Positions 1 to 9,800 of a DNA stretch of 37,761 nucleotides are shown here, piece by piece. This stretch comes from an uncultured Prevotellaceae bacterium. GTDB taxonomy: Bacteria > Bacteroidota > Bacteroidia > Bacteroidales > Bacteroidaceae. The notes below the pieces were generated by a model that saw only the letters and a list, made by a program, of their open reading frames with translations, ran no database searches and had not been told where the DNA came from. A program made the translations under genes and the position numbers. The stretch's first letter is position 1. Each line of letters begins with the position of its first letter. Location of the stretch: assembly GCA_946185225.1 (NCBI GenBank), contig CAMHIM010000008.1:1-37761 (forward strand), read 5' to 3'.

Positions 1-323
1 TGCAGTGCGAGTACTTCGCGCTGGAAGGCATCTCCAAGCTGCTGAACACCATCAAAATCATCAAGTCCAAACTGAACCCGAAACTGGAAATCGAGGGATT
101 CCTGCTCACCATGTACGACTCCCGCCTCCGTCTGGCCAACCAAATCTACGACGAGGTAAAGAGGCACTTCCAGGAACTGGTGTTCAAGACCGTCATCCAG
201 CGTAACGTCAAACTCTCGGAAAGTCCCTCGCACGGACTCCCCGTCATCCTGTACGACGCTGACTCCACCGGGTCCAAGAACCACCTGGCACTGGCCAAGG
301 AAATCATCAACAAAAACAAATAA
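1..323 (+). CDS. parA: ParA/Soj-type chromosome-partitioning ATPase, 3' part
   Basis: Only the last ~106 codons lie in the window; the first complete codon is at base 3 and the gene continues leftward. The visible part matches the C-terminal third of Soj/ParA, a deviant Walker-type ATPase that works with ParB on the nucleoid to separate chromosome origins. Recognisable family segments are [10 protein letters not shown], the motif around [17 protein letters not shown], and the [17 protein letters not shown] tail. The Walker A and B motifs are outside the window. parB begins 12 bases after the stop, so the two are almost certainly co-transcribed. The ORF-track start at 111 is an internal methionine. 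Identification is strong because of both the tail motif and the parB neighbour. Confidence 0.93.
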   Translation, partial: QCEYFALEGISKLLNTIKIIKSKLNPKLEIEGFLLTMYDSRLRLANQIYDEVKRHFQELVFKTVIQRNVKLSESPSHGLPVILYDADSTGSKNHLALAKEIINKNK

Positions 324-335
324 GACTGAAAAGCA

Positions 336-1259
336 ATGGCTGTAAGAAAGAAGTACGCAAGCAGCGTCTTGGGACGCGGACTGGACGACATCGGCAGTGG
401 CCGGGGGCTGGACGCCCTGATTGACACCAGGGAGGTGAGGACGCAAGGCTCCTCCAACCTGAACGAGATACCCGTCAGCCAGATAGAGCCGAACCCCGAC
501 CAGCCGCGACGGGAGTTCGACGAGACGGCACTCGAGGAACTGGCGGCCAGCATCCGCGAGATGGGCATCATCTCGCCCATCACCGTCCGGCAGGTCAACG
601 ACAACCACTACCAGATTATTGCCGGAGAACGCCGCTGGAGAGCATCGCAGCGGGCTGGACTGACCACTATCCCTGCCTACATACGCACCGTCGAGGACGA
701 GAACGTCATGGAACTGGCACTGGTGGAAAACATACAGCGTGAGGACCTGAACGCCATCGAGATAGCACTGGCCTACGAACACCTGGCCGAGACTACGGGC
801 ATGACGCAGGAGAAAATATCGGAACGTGTGGGCAAGAGCCGCACAGCCGTCACCAACTACATGAGACTGCTGAAACTGCCGGCACAGATACAGATGGCCC
901 TCAAGGAGAAGCACATCGACATGGGACACGCACGCGCCCTGCTGTCGCTGGACAGCCCTACCCTGCAGATAAAGCTGTTCCGTGAGATACAGAAACAGGG
1001 ATACTCCGTCCGAAAGGTAGAGGAGCTGGTGCAGATGCTGAAGGCCGGAGACACCGTACAGGCCGCCAACAAGAAAATCTCCACCAAGTCACCACTGCCA
1101 CAGGAGTACAACATCCTGAAGGACAAGCTCTCAGGACTCTTCCAGGCAAAGGTGCAGATGACCTGTTCGCCCAAGGGCAAGGGAAAAATCAGCATCCACT
1201 TTGACAACGAAGAGGATCTGGAGCGCATCATGAAAGCCATTGACAAACTGAAAGGATAA
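336..1259 (+). CDS. parB: ParB/Spo0J chromosome-partitioning protein
   Basis: 307 residues, normal for chromosomal ParB. Domains in order: a short basic N-terminus containing a ParA-stimulating GLGRGL-like segment (seen as VLGRGLDDI near residue 11), the ParB/Srx CTP-binding domain (residues ~43-135) with GERRWRAS at 97-104 and ENIQRED at 131-137, a helix-turn-helix DNA-binding domain (~155-200, GKSRTAVTNYMRLLKLP), and a C-terminal dimerisation region. It should bind parS, spread as a CTP-dependent clamp and stimulate ParA. No perfect parS site (TGTTTCACGTGAAACA) was found in the window. The start is the ATG 12 bases after the parA stop. It is the second gene of a six-gene forward operon. Confidence 0.96.
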   Translation: MAVRKKYASSVLGRGLDDIGSGRGLDALIDTREVRTQGSSNLNEIPVSQIEPNPDQPRREFDETALEELAASIREMGIISPITVRQVNDNHYQIIAGERRWRASQRAGLTTIPAYIRTVEDENVMELALVENIQREDLNAIEIALAYEHLAETTGMTQEKISERVGKSRTAVTNYMRLLKLPAQIQMALKEKHIDMGHARALLSLDSPTLQIKLFREIQKQGYSVRKVEELVQMLKAGDTVQAANKKISTKSPLPQEYNILKDKLSGLFQAKVQMTCSPKGKGKISIHFDNEEDLERIMKAIDKLKG

Positions 1260-1298
1260 ACGTTGAGAAGAGGCTGGCCGACACGGATACTGACAACG

Positions 1299-1970
1299 AT
1301 GAAACTGCTTGCCACTGCGATGCTGCTGACTGTCGGACAGGAAGCATGCGCACAGCAGGAGACAATGACAGCAGCAGACTCGGCCGTCGCGGCGAAGACC
1401 GACTCCATCGGCATCGCCGCCGACAAGGCTGCCAAGACCGCCGCGCCCAAGCGCGACTGGGCAACATGGCGGCCGGACCCGAAGAGGGCCCTGTGGCTGG
1501 CACTCGTCATCCCCGGAGGCGGACAGATATACAACCGCAAGTACTGGAAACTGCCCATCGTCTACGGAGGATTCATGGGATGTGCCTACGCCATGAACTG
1601 GAACAACATGATGTACAAGGACTATGCACAGGCCTATCTGGACATCATGGACAACGACCCGGGGACGGCAAGCTACAACAAATTCCTGCATCTGGGAAAG
1701 ACCATCGACTCCACCAACGAGTCATGGTACAAGACCATCTTCAAGAAGCGCAAGGACAAGTTCCGCCGCTACAGGGACCTGAGCTTCTTCTGTCTGCTGG
1801 GAGTCTATGCCATCTCGGTCATTGACGCCTATGTTGATGCCGAGCTGTCGGAGTTCGACATCTCCAAGGACCTCAGTCTGAGGGTAGAGCCTACCGTCAT
1901 GAGCCAGAAGGGAACGGGGCATTCACAACGGACGACCTCACTGGGAGTCCAGTGCAGTCTCTGCTTCTAA
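1299..1970 (+). CDS. DUF5683 membrane protein
   Basis: The ORF track starts at a TTG (1263), but the ATG at 1299 gives a clean signal peptide (MKLLATAMLLTVGQEACAQ), so I prefer a 223-residue protein. The core matches DUF5683: a PDPKRALWLALVIPGGGQIYNRKYWK segment, followed by hydrophobic stretches around PIVYGGFMGCAYAM and FFCLLGVYAISVIDAYVDA that are probably membrane helices. The function of this family is not known to me. Its position between parB and a lytic transglycosylase is an arrangement I recognise from other Bacteroidetes, which suggests a cell-envelope role coordinated with growth or division; that is inference. The gap to parB is 39 bases and to the next gene 17 bases, consistent with one operon. 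Confidence 0.85.
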   Translation: MKLLATAMLLTVGQEACAQQETMTAADSAVAAKTDSIGIAADKAAKTAAPKRDWATWRPDPKRALWLALVIPGGGQIYNRKYWKLPIVYGGFMGCAYAMNWNNMMYKDYAQAYLDIMDNDPGTASYNKFLHLGKTIDSTNESWYKTIFKKRKDKFRRYRDLSFFCLLGVYAISVIDAYVDAELSEFDISKDLSLRVEPTVMSQKGTGHSQRTTSLGVQCSLCF

Positions 1971-1987
1971 GAACAAACAAGAAAAGA

Positions 1988-3352
1988 ATGATGAAGAAAA
2001 TACTATTGATAGCCGCACTCTTCTTCGCCGGGCACTGCGCCATGCAGGGCCAGGTCGTCGTTGACGAGGACGTGGAAGAGGAAGACGAGGAGGTCGTCAT
2101 GGACGACGAGGAAGGAGAAGAAGAGGAGGAAGAGGACGTCAAGGGAACCGGCGAGGACGACGAATTCCCTGAAGACATGACAGCCGGTCTGGACAGCCTG
2201 CTGAACATGTATATGTCGAAGCACTACCTGAGCATCGACGAGGACTGCCGCATGAAGGACGAGAACCCGCAATATCCCGTGGAGGTATTCATTGAGCGGC
2301 TGGGACGCATGCCCACCGTCATGGAGATGGCCTACAACGACATCGTCAGGAAGCACATTGACCGATACTGCGAGAAGTTGCGCCGCCAGGTGGCCTTCAT
2401 GCTGGGAGCGTCCAACTTCTACATGCCGCTCTTCGAGGAAGCCCTTGAAGCCTACGGCATCCCCCTTGAGCTGAAGTTCCTGCCTATCATCGAGTCGGCA
2501 CTCAAGCCGACAGCAGTGTCGCATGCAGGTGCTGCCGGACTGTGGCAGTTCATGATAGGCACAGGAAAACTGTATGGACTGAAAGTCAACTCGCTGGTGG
2601 ACGAGCGCCGCGACCCACAGAAAGCATCCTATGCCGCCGCACACTACCTGAGCGACCTCTACAAGGTGTTCGGCGACTGGAACCTGGTAATCGCTGCCTA
2701 CAACTGCGGACCGGGCAACGTCACAAAAGCCATACAGCGAGCCGGAGGCGCACGCGACTACTGGACCATCTACCCCTACCTGCCACGGGAGACGAGAGGC
2801 TACGTGCCGGCATTCATTGCCGCCAACTACGTCATGAACTACTACTGCGAGCACAACATCTGTCCGATGAAGACGCAGCTGCCGGAACAGTCAGACACCG
2901 TCATGGTGAACCGTAACGTACACCTGCAGCAGATTGCCGACGTCTGCAGCATCGACATCGACCTGCTCCGCACACTCAACCCGGCCTACCGCAGGGATGT
3001 CGTACCGGGAGCCAACACGCCCTCTGCCATCCGCCTGCCGCAGGAAGGCATCAGCAAGTTCCTGGAGATGGAGGACTCCGTCTACAACTACAACACGGAG
3101 ACACTACTGCCGAACCGGGCCGTCGTGGAAGTACCTGACGTACCCGTCGTGACAAAGCGCAAGACCTCCGTCAGAAGCAAGGGACGCAGGAGCACGCGCA
3201 AGGGCCGCGGAGGCAGCAGCATCACCATACGCAAGGGACAGACACTGTCGGAGATTGCACGACGCAACGGCACCACCGTGGCTAAACTGAAGAGGCTGAA
3301 CGGCATCAGGGGCAACAACATACGTGCCGGCAAGAAATTAAGAGTAAGATAA
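1988..3352 (+). CDS. MltD-like lytic murein transglycosylase with LysM domain
   Basis: I chose the ATG at 1988 (MMKKILLIAALFFAGHCAMQG) because it begins a signal peptide; the track start at 1952 overlaps the previous gene. About 454 residues. After the signal comes a strongly acidic low-complexity stretch (runs of D and E over roughly 35 residues), then a goose-lysozyme-like SLT domain. The catalytic glutamate is about residue 169 in IIESALKPTAVS, followed by the family signature GAAGLWQFM and later AAYNCGPGNV. A degenerate LysM-like segment (~310-350) precedes a clear C-terminal LysM (ITIRKGQTLSEIARRNGTT...RAGKKLRVR) that should bind peptidoglycan. It cleaves glycan strands in the periplasm by forming 1,6-anhydro ends. 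It sits between the DUF5683 gene and rel. Confidence 0.93.
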   Translation: MMKKILLIAALFFAGHCAMQGQVVVDEDVEEEDEEVVMDDEEGEEEEEEDVKGTGEDDEFPEDMTAGLDSLLNMYMSKHYLSIDEDCRMKDENPQYPVEVFIERLGRMPTVMEMAYNDIVRKHIDRYCEKLRRQVAFMLGASNFYMPLFEEALEAYGIPLELKFLPIIESALKPTAVSHAGAAGLWQFMIGTGKLYGLKVNSLVDERRDPQKASYAAAHYLSDLYKVFGDWNLVIAAYNCGPGNVTKAIQRAGGARDYWTIYPYLPRETRGYVPAFIAANYVMNYYCEHNICPMKTQLPEQSDTVMVNRNVHLQQIADVCSIDIDLLRTLNPAYRRDVVPGANTPSAIRLPQEGISKFLEMEDSVYNYNTETLLPNRAVVEVPDVPVVTKRKTSVRSKGRRSTRKGRGGSSITIRKGQTLSEIARRNGTTVAKLKRLNGIRGNNIRAGKKLRVR

Positions 3353-3384
3353 GTACACCTTATTATATAATAGGAGGGCTGAGT

Positions 3385-5649
3385 ATGGACGAAGACATCA
3401 TCAAGAGAGAGGAAGCTGACGACAAGATGATTAACGAGGCGTTCCAGCAACTGCTGGACGACTATCTGGCGTCGCGCCACCGGAAGAAGGTGGATCTTAT
3501 CACAAAAGCGTTCAACTTCGCCCGCCAGGCCCACAAAGGAGTGCGGCGCCTGTCTGGAGAGCCGTACATCATGCATCCCATCGCCGTGGCACAGATTGTA
3601 TGCTCGGAGATAGGGCTCGGCTCTACCAGCATCTGCTCGGCCCTGCTGCACGACGTCGTGGAGGACACCGACTATACGGTAGAGGACATCGCCAACATCT
3701 TCGGACCGAAGATTGCACAGATTGTCGACGGCCTGACGAAAATCAGCGGAGGCATCTTCGGCGAACAGGCCTCGGCACAGGCAGAAAACTTCAAGAAGCT
3801 GCTGCTCACCATGAGCGACGACATACGCGTCATCCTCATCAAGATAGCCGACCGGCTGCACAACATGCGAACGCTGGAGTCGCAACCGGCCAACAAGCAG
3901 TACAAGATTGCCGGCGAGACACTCTACATCTACGCCCCGCTGGCCCACCGGCTCGGACTGTACAAAATCAAGTCGGAGCTGGAGAACCTGAGCTTCAGAT
4001 TCGACCATCCGGATGAGTACCGCGCCATAGAGCAGAAGCTGGCCCTCACCCAGGCCTCCCGACACGAGCTGTTCGACAGCTTCACGGCACCCATTGAGGA
4101 GAAACTGCAGAAGATGGGCATCGAGTACACCATCAAGGAACGGGTAAAGTCGCCCTTTTCCATCTGGAACAAGATGCAGAACAAGCACGTGACGTTCGAG
4201 GAGATATACGACATCCTCGCCGTGCGCATCATTTTCAAGCCGAAGAACCGTGAAGAGGAGGCCAACGAATGCTTCAACATCTACCTGGCCTGCTCGAAGA
4301 TATACAAATCACACCCCGACCGTCTGCGCGACTGGGTGAGCCACCCTAAAGCCAATGGCTACCAGGCACTGCACGTCACCCTGATGTCGAAACAGGGAAG
4401 ATGGATAGAGGTACAGATACGGTCCGACCGCATGGACGAGATAGCAGAGCAGGGACTGGCAGCACACTGGAAGTACAAGGAGGGAGAAGAGTACTCAGAA
4501 GACGAGAACGAGCTGAACGAGTGGCTGGGAACCATCAAGGAAATCCTGGACGACCCGCAGCCGGACGCCATGGATTTCCTCGACTCCATCAAGCTCAACC
4601 TGTTCTCCACGGAAATCATGGTATTTACCCCAAAGGGCGAGATACGCACCATGCCTGCCGGAGCCACCGCGCTGGACTTCGCCTTCTCCATCCACACCTT
4701 CCTGGGAAGCCACTGCATCGGAGCCAAGGTCAACCACAAGCTGGTACCATTGAGCCACAAACTGAGCGGCGGCGACCAGGTAGAAATCATCACCTCCAAG
4801 TCACAGCACGTACAGCCTTCCTGGATAAACTTCGTGTCCACGGCAAAGGCAAAGGCAAAGATACAGTCCATCCTGCGCCGCGACAACCGCGAGACCCAGA
4901 AGGCCGGCGAGGAACTGCTGCAGGAATGGCTGAAGAAGAACGGCTTCGAGCCCTCCCTTCCCAACATCGACCAGCTGGCCGAGTTCCACGACATCCGCCG
5001 GCGCGAAGAGTTCTACCTTGCACTGGGCGAGAAGAACATCATCCTCGGCGAGAAAGACCTGGACGAGCTGAAAGGCAAGAACAAGAAGAAAGACAACGGC
5101 GGAAGCGGATGGCGTAAGTACGTGCCCTTCGTCAAGTCCAAGAAGAACGAACAGGAAAAGCCAAAGCAGGAACTGTTCATCGTACCGGAGAACTTCAACA
5201 AGAAGAAGCCCATCTACATCTCCGAGGACACCATCCATCAATACCGCTTCCGCAACTGCTGTCACCCCATCCCAGGCGACGACATCATGGGATACATTGA
5301 CAACCGCAACCGCATAGAGATACACAAGCGAGCCTGTCCGATAGCCGCCAAGCTCAAGACCAGCTACGGAAACCGCATCCTGGACGCCAAGTGGGACATG
5401 CACAAGAAGATGTACTTCATCGCCGTCATCCATCTCAGCGGCATCGACCGCATCGGACTACTGAACGAGATTACACAAATCATCTCCTCCCAGATGAACG
5501 TGAACATCCGGAACATCAACATCACCTGCGACGACGGACTGTTCGATGCCAGCATCGAACTGAAGGTGCATGACCGCGAAGACTCCAAGAACATCATTGA
5601 CAACCTGAAAAAGCTGGAAGACCTGAAGGAAATATCAGAAATCATATAA
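3385..5649 (+). CDS. rel: RelA/SpoT-family bifunctional (p)ppGpp synthetase/hydrolase
   Basis: 754 residues, full length for a long RSH enzyme. The N-terminal HD hydrolase domain has HDVVEDT starting at His89 and ADRLHNMRT further on, both intact. The synthetase domain (~240-360) has RVKSPFSIWNKM, YDILAVRI, YQALHVTL and EVQIR, so both activities are expected. A TGS domain follows (~411-475, EIMVFTPKGE), then a region with the paired cysteines NCCHPIPGD near residue 625, and a C-terminal ACT domain (~685-754, IDRIGLLNEITQII). It makes and degrades the stringent-response alarmone in the cytoplasm. The ATG at 3385 is preceded by a purine-rich AGGAGGG about 9 bases upstream, one of the few Shine-Dalgarno-like sites here. 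It shares the par operon. Confidence 0.97.
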   Translation: MDEDIIKREEADDKMINEAFQQLLDDYLASRHRKKVDLITKAFNFARQAHKGVRRLSGEPYIMHPIAVAQIVCSEIGLGSTSICSALLHDVVEDTDYTVEDIANIFGPKIAQIVDGLTKISGGIFGEQASAQAENFKKLLLTMSDDIRVILIKIADRLHNMRTLESQPANKQYKIAGETLYIYAPLAHRLGLYKIKSELENLSFRFDHPDEYRAIEQKLALTQASRHELFDSFTAPIEEKLQKMGIEYTIKERVKSPFSIWNKMQNKHVTFEEIYDILAVRIIFKPKNREEEANECFNIYLACSKIYKSHPDRLRDWVSHPKANGYQALHVTLMSKQGRWIEVQIRSDRMDEIAEQGLAAHWKYKEGEEYSEDENELNEWLGTIKEILDDPQPDAMDFLDSIKLNLFSTEIMVFTPKGEIRTMPAGATALDFAFSIHTFLGSHCIGAKVNHKLVPLSHKLSGGDQVEIITSKSQHVQPSWINFVSTAKAKAKIQSILRRDNRETQKAGEELLQEWLKKNGFEPSLPNIDQLAEFHDIRRREEFYLALGEKNIILGEKDLDELKGKNKKKDNGGSGWRKYVPFVKSKKNEQEKPKQELFIVPENFNKKKPIYISEDTIHQYRFRNCCHPIPGDDIMGYIDNRNRIEIHKRACPIAAKLKTSYGNRILDAKWDMHKKMYFIAVIHLSGIDRIGLLNEITQIISSQMNVNIRNINITCDDGLFDASIELKVHDREDSKNIIDNLKKLEDLKEISEII

Positions 5650-5656
5650 ACAAATC

Positions 5657-6676
5657 ATGAACAAACTACTCAGCCTAACAACCCTGCTGCTAATGGCCCT
5701 CAGCGTCCAGGCAGCCAAGAGCTACGACAACCCAGATACCATCGTCGTTGCCCGTGACGGCACGGGAGAGTTCCGGAACGTCAGCGAAGCCCTGGAAGTG
5801 TGTCGCGCCTTCATGGACTACCATAAGGTCATTTACGTCAAGAAAGGCATCTACAAGGAAAAAATCATCGTGCCCCAGTGGCTGCAGAACATCGAGATAT
5901 GCGGTGAGGACCGCGACGAGACCGTCATCACCTATGACGACCATGCCAACATCCCCATGGAGCCCCGATTCTGGTCGCCTGAACTGAGCAGCCAACTGCT
6001 GGCCATGGGCACGCGCCCCAACCTCGGCACCTTCCGTTCCTTCACCGTCAGAGTAGAAGGCAACGACATCACTTTCCGAAACATCACTATCGAGAACAAC
6101 GCTCCGCGACTCGGCCAGGCCGTAGCCCTCATGACGCAGGGCGACCGGTTGCTGTTCGTCAATTGCAGGTTCCTGGGCAACCAGGACACTGTTTATACCG
6201 GTATGCCCAACACACGGATGCTGTTCAAGGACTGCTACATCGAAGGAACCACCGACTTTATCTTCGGCGCATCAACAGCGTGGTTTGAGAACTGCGACAT
6301 CTTCTGCAAGATCAACTCCTACATCACCGCCGCCTCCACCCCGCAGGATCAGGCTTACGGCTACATCTTCAACAACTGCCGTATCACCACCGCCCCCAGT
6401 GTCAACAAGATGTACCTCGGGCGTCCGTGGCGCGACTACGCCTACACGCTCTTCATGAACTGCGACCTGCCTAGCACCATCTGTCCCGAGGGGTGGCACC
6501 ACTGGCAGGTGGAACGTGAGAAGACCGCCCGTTACCTGGAGTATAACAACCATGGAAAGGGTGCCGACATCAGCCGGCGCGTCGGATGGAGCCGACAGCT
6601 CACCAGGAAGGAGGCCCAGCAGATAACCCTACAGAATGTCTTCCAGCGGCAGGACAAATGGATACCCGCTGAATAG
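5657..6676 (+). CDS. Secreted pectin methylesterase (CE8)
   Basis: 339 residues with a signal peptide (MNKLLSLTTLLLMALSVQA). The right-handed beta-helix pectinesterase signatures are all present: GQAVAL, QDTVYTG with Asp177, the catalytic DFIFG with Asp200, and LGRPW with Arg256. It should remove methyl groups from homogalacturonan, giving pectate for lyases. It starts only 7 bases after the rel stop and is followed by a strong terminator, so it appears to be the last gene of the parA-parB-DUF5683-mltD-rel transcript. A pectin-degrading enzyme in a cell-cycle/stringent-response operon is odd; no pectin-uptake gene adjoins it on the same transcript, although a SusC/SusD pair begins just after the terminator. 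Function is confident; the reason for its location is unknown. Confidence 0.93.
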   Translation: MNKLLSLTTLLLMALSVQAAKSYDNPDTIVVARDGTGEFRNVSEALEVCRAFMDYHKVIYVKKGIYKEKIIVPQWLQNIEICGEDRDETVITYDDHANIPMEPRFWSPELSSQLLAMGTRPNLGTFRSFTVRVEGNDITFRNITIENNAPRLGQAVALMTQGDRLLFVNCRFLGNQDTVYTGMPNTRMLFKDCYIEGTTDFIFGASTAWFENCDIFCKINSYITAASTPQDQAYGYIFNNCRITTAPSVNKMYLGRPWRDYAYTLFMNCDLPSTICPEGWHHWQVEREKTARYLEYNNHGKGADISRRVGWSRQLTRKEAQQITLQNVFQRQDKWIPAE

Positions 6677-6701
6677 AAGTTTTTTGTTCGAAATTTCGTC
6701 T

Positions 6702-6738
6702 CCCTTGACACATTTTACGTGTCAAGGGATTTTTTTTT
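6702..6738 (+). terminator. Rho-independent terminator of the par-rel-pectinesterase operon
   Basis: Perfect 10-bp stem CCCTTGACAC / GTGTCAAGGG (6702-6711 and 6719-6728) with a 7-base loop, followed by a run of nine T (6730-6738). It begins 25 bases after the pectinesterase stop. Confidence 0.93.
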
Positions 6739-6746
6739 ACTTTTTT

Positions 6747-6777
6747 TTTGCCACTTTAAGTATTTTAACTACCTTTG
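6747..6777 (+). promoter_or_regulatory. Bacteroidetes-type promoter for the first susC/susD pair
   Basis: A TTTG at 6747-6750 and TACCTTTG at 6770-6777, separated by 19 bases, match the -33/-7 consensus TTTG-N(19-20)-TAnnTTTG of the Bacteroidetes primary sigma factor. The predicted transcript has a 5' leader of roughly 65 bases before the susC ATG at 6847. No regulator binding site or anti-sigma gene is evident. Confidence 0.85.
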
Positions 6778-6846
6778 CATTGCAAACTACTGGAATGCGA
6801 CTAATAATATCAAAACAAACCTTTTTAATAACTAAAACAAGTTTCT

Positions 6847-9800
6847 ATGAACCTACTAATCAAGAGAGCCTCAGTGGCTTTACTTATGTCCATGGTGTGC
6901 TTCTTTGCCTATGCACAGAAGAACGTCACGGGAACAGTGAAGGATGCAAACGGCGAACCCATGATTGGCGTAAGCGTTGTTGTCGACGGTACCTCCATCG
7001 GAGGTGTCACAGACATCAACGGTAACTTCACCATTCAGAAAGTACCTGCCAATGCTGTCCTGAAAGTATCTTACGTCGGCTACAAGGAGCAGAAAGTCTC
7101 CGTGGGTAGCAAGAACAGCGTTAGCATCACCATGCAGGAAGATGCCATGGGCCTTGACGAGGTCGTGGTCATCGGTTACGGTGTTGTCAAGAAGCGCGAC
7201 CTCACCGGTTCCGTGGCTTCTGTCAAGTCAGAAGACATCAAGAATGTTGCCGGCGCCAATGCCATGCAAGCCATGCAGGCGAAGATTCCTGGAATTGACA
7301 TTCAGCAGAGTTCTGGTGAGGCCAGTGCCGGTGTAAGCATCAACCTCCGCGGCGCACGTTCCATGCTGGCCAGCAACGACCCGCTTATCCTCGTTGACGG
7401 TGTGGCCTATGGCTCGACGCTGGACATTAACCCGTCGGACATTGAGTCCATGGAGGTCCTGAAGGACGCATCATCAACAGCCATCTATGGTACACGCGGT
7501 GCTAACGGTGTCATCATCATCACCACCAAGCGCGGCAAGGCCGGAAAAACGCACGTCAACTTCAACTTCTACAACTCCTTCAACAGCCCCACATCGCCCG
7601 CCAAGGCCATGTATGGTGACAAGGAAGTGCAGCGTCTTATTGACAAGGCCGAGTACGCAGCCAACTATGCTACCTACAAGAACAACTACGGCACCGACAA
7701 TGCCGGATGGGGTACAGCAACCGTTACTCCTGAAGACGTACTGACCCTCCAGCTGGCAGACGGAACATCTGTTCTGGACATCTATAAAGACAAGTCATAC
7801 ACCGACTGGTCCGACTATATTCTTCAGAATTCCTCTTCACAGAACTATGAGATATCTGTGACCGGCGGTAACGACAAGACAAACTTCAACATGTCGCTGG
7901 GCATGATGAATGCCAATGGTCTGATGAAGAATGACGTATTCCACCGCTACAACGGCAAGATTAACCTGGACCACAAAATCAACAACTATTTCAAGGTTGG
8001 TTCCAGTATCCTCTATACCTACAGAAACAACGACCGTCGCAACTCCGGCGTTTATGGCCAGTCACTGAAGATGACGACCATCACCCACGCCTATCTGGAG
8101 GACGGAAACATCAACCTGCAGCCGAACCCATGGTATGCTGCTCACGTATCGCCGCTGGCTGACGACGAGCCGAACGCCTACAAGAACAACACAGAAGGCA
8201 CACGTTTCTTCGGCAATGCCTACGTAGAGGCAACCCCCATCAAGGGTCTCATTCTTCGTTCCCAGTTCGCTTTGGACAGCAAGAACAGCCGCGAGGGTCT
8301 CTATCAGGACATGTACAGCCAGCAGCGTTTCCAAAACGGAACGACAAGTACCATCCGTCAGTACAAGACTAACACCAATGCTATTACTTGGGATAACACT
8401 GCCAACTACATGACCTCCTTCGGCAAGCACGACATGACATTCCTGCTGGGTCATGAGTTGTCGCAGAGCGTTACCGAGTCGTCCACCGTCAGCGGTGATG
8501 CCGGAGCCGTTCACCTGGACAAGAGTCAGTTCTACGACCTTTCCAAGGCCGTCTCGCTGGTAGGAACCAACACCTACGTGAAGACCTCTATGCTCTCCTT
8601 TTTCGGACGCGTGAACTACAGTTACGCAGAGAAATACCTCTTCCAGGCCTCTCTACGTGCCGACGGTTCGTCAACCCTCGCCGATGGTCACAAGTGGGGC
8701 TACTTCCCCTCAGTCAGTGCCGGTTGGCGTATCACCGAGGAGTCCTTCATGGAAAGCACAAAGTCGTGGCTGAGCAACCTGAAGCTTCGTCTCAGCTGGG
8801 GCTTGTCAGGTAATGCAGCCATCGGTGCCTACTCTACACTGGCATCGCTCAGTGCCCTGAACTACTATTATTACCTTGGCGGCAATGACGTTGCAGGAAA
8901 GGTTCCCAGCAATATGGCCAACAACAACCTGACCTGGGAGAAGACTTCGTCCTTCGACCTCGGTTTGGACTACGGTTTCCTGAACGGTCGTCTGCAGGGC
9001 AGTATTGACCTTTACTGGAACAAGACCTACGACCTGCTGTTCTACAAGACCGCTCCCGCTGCCGGTGGCTTCCCCACCGTCATCGACAACATCGGCAAGA
9101 CAAAGGGCATGGGTATTGAATTCTCGCTGATGGCCGACATCATCCGGACCAAGGACTTCGACTGGACAGCCAACCTCTCCTACACTCACTTCAAGGATGA
9201 AATCACGGAGCTGACCGGCGGCGTTGACAAGTACATCAGTGGTACAACAGCCCTGTTCGTCGGTGAGCGCGTACACGCATACTACGACTACAAGCCCATT
9301 GGCAACTGGGGTATCGACGAATACGACCAGGTACGCAATGCCTGGAACGAGGCTCACCCCGACAAGCCCATGGCAGCCTGGGACAAGAAGAACGATGGTT
9401 ACGGAACTCCCGGTTCGCCCAAATACCTCGATGTCAATCAAGACGGAGCAATTACCGATGAGGATCGCGTCATCTACAATCAGGACCCCGACCACGTCAT
9501 CGGCTTCAACAACACCTTCACCTATCGTGACTTCTCCCTGAGCATCCAGGCCATGGCCCGTCTCGGCGGATACATTGCCTACAACATGAACGACCAGCTG
9601 AACTACGAGAGTGCTAACTGGGGTAATGACATTGACTACTGGACTCCCGAGAACCAGAACGCCAAGTTCCCCAGCCCTGGTCTGACTTCTAACGGTGCCA
9701 AGAACTGGTCAAGCAAGAGGTCATCCTTCCTCTACGAGAAGGCCGACTACTTCAAGATTAAGGACATTACTCTCTCGTACAACCTTCCGAAGAGTCTCTT

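Noticed and set aside
2003-2854. Long minus-strand ORFs such as this 283-residue frame
   Set aside because: Antisense shadows of GC-rich genes; no family motifs, and they overlap clearly functional genes.
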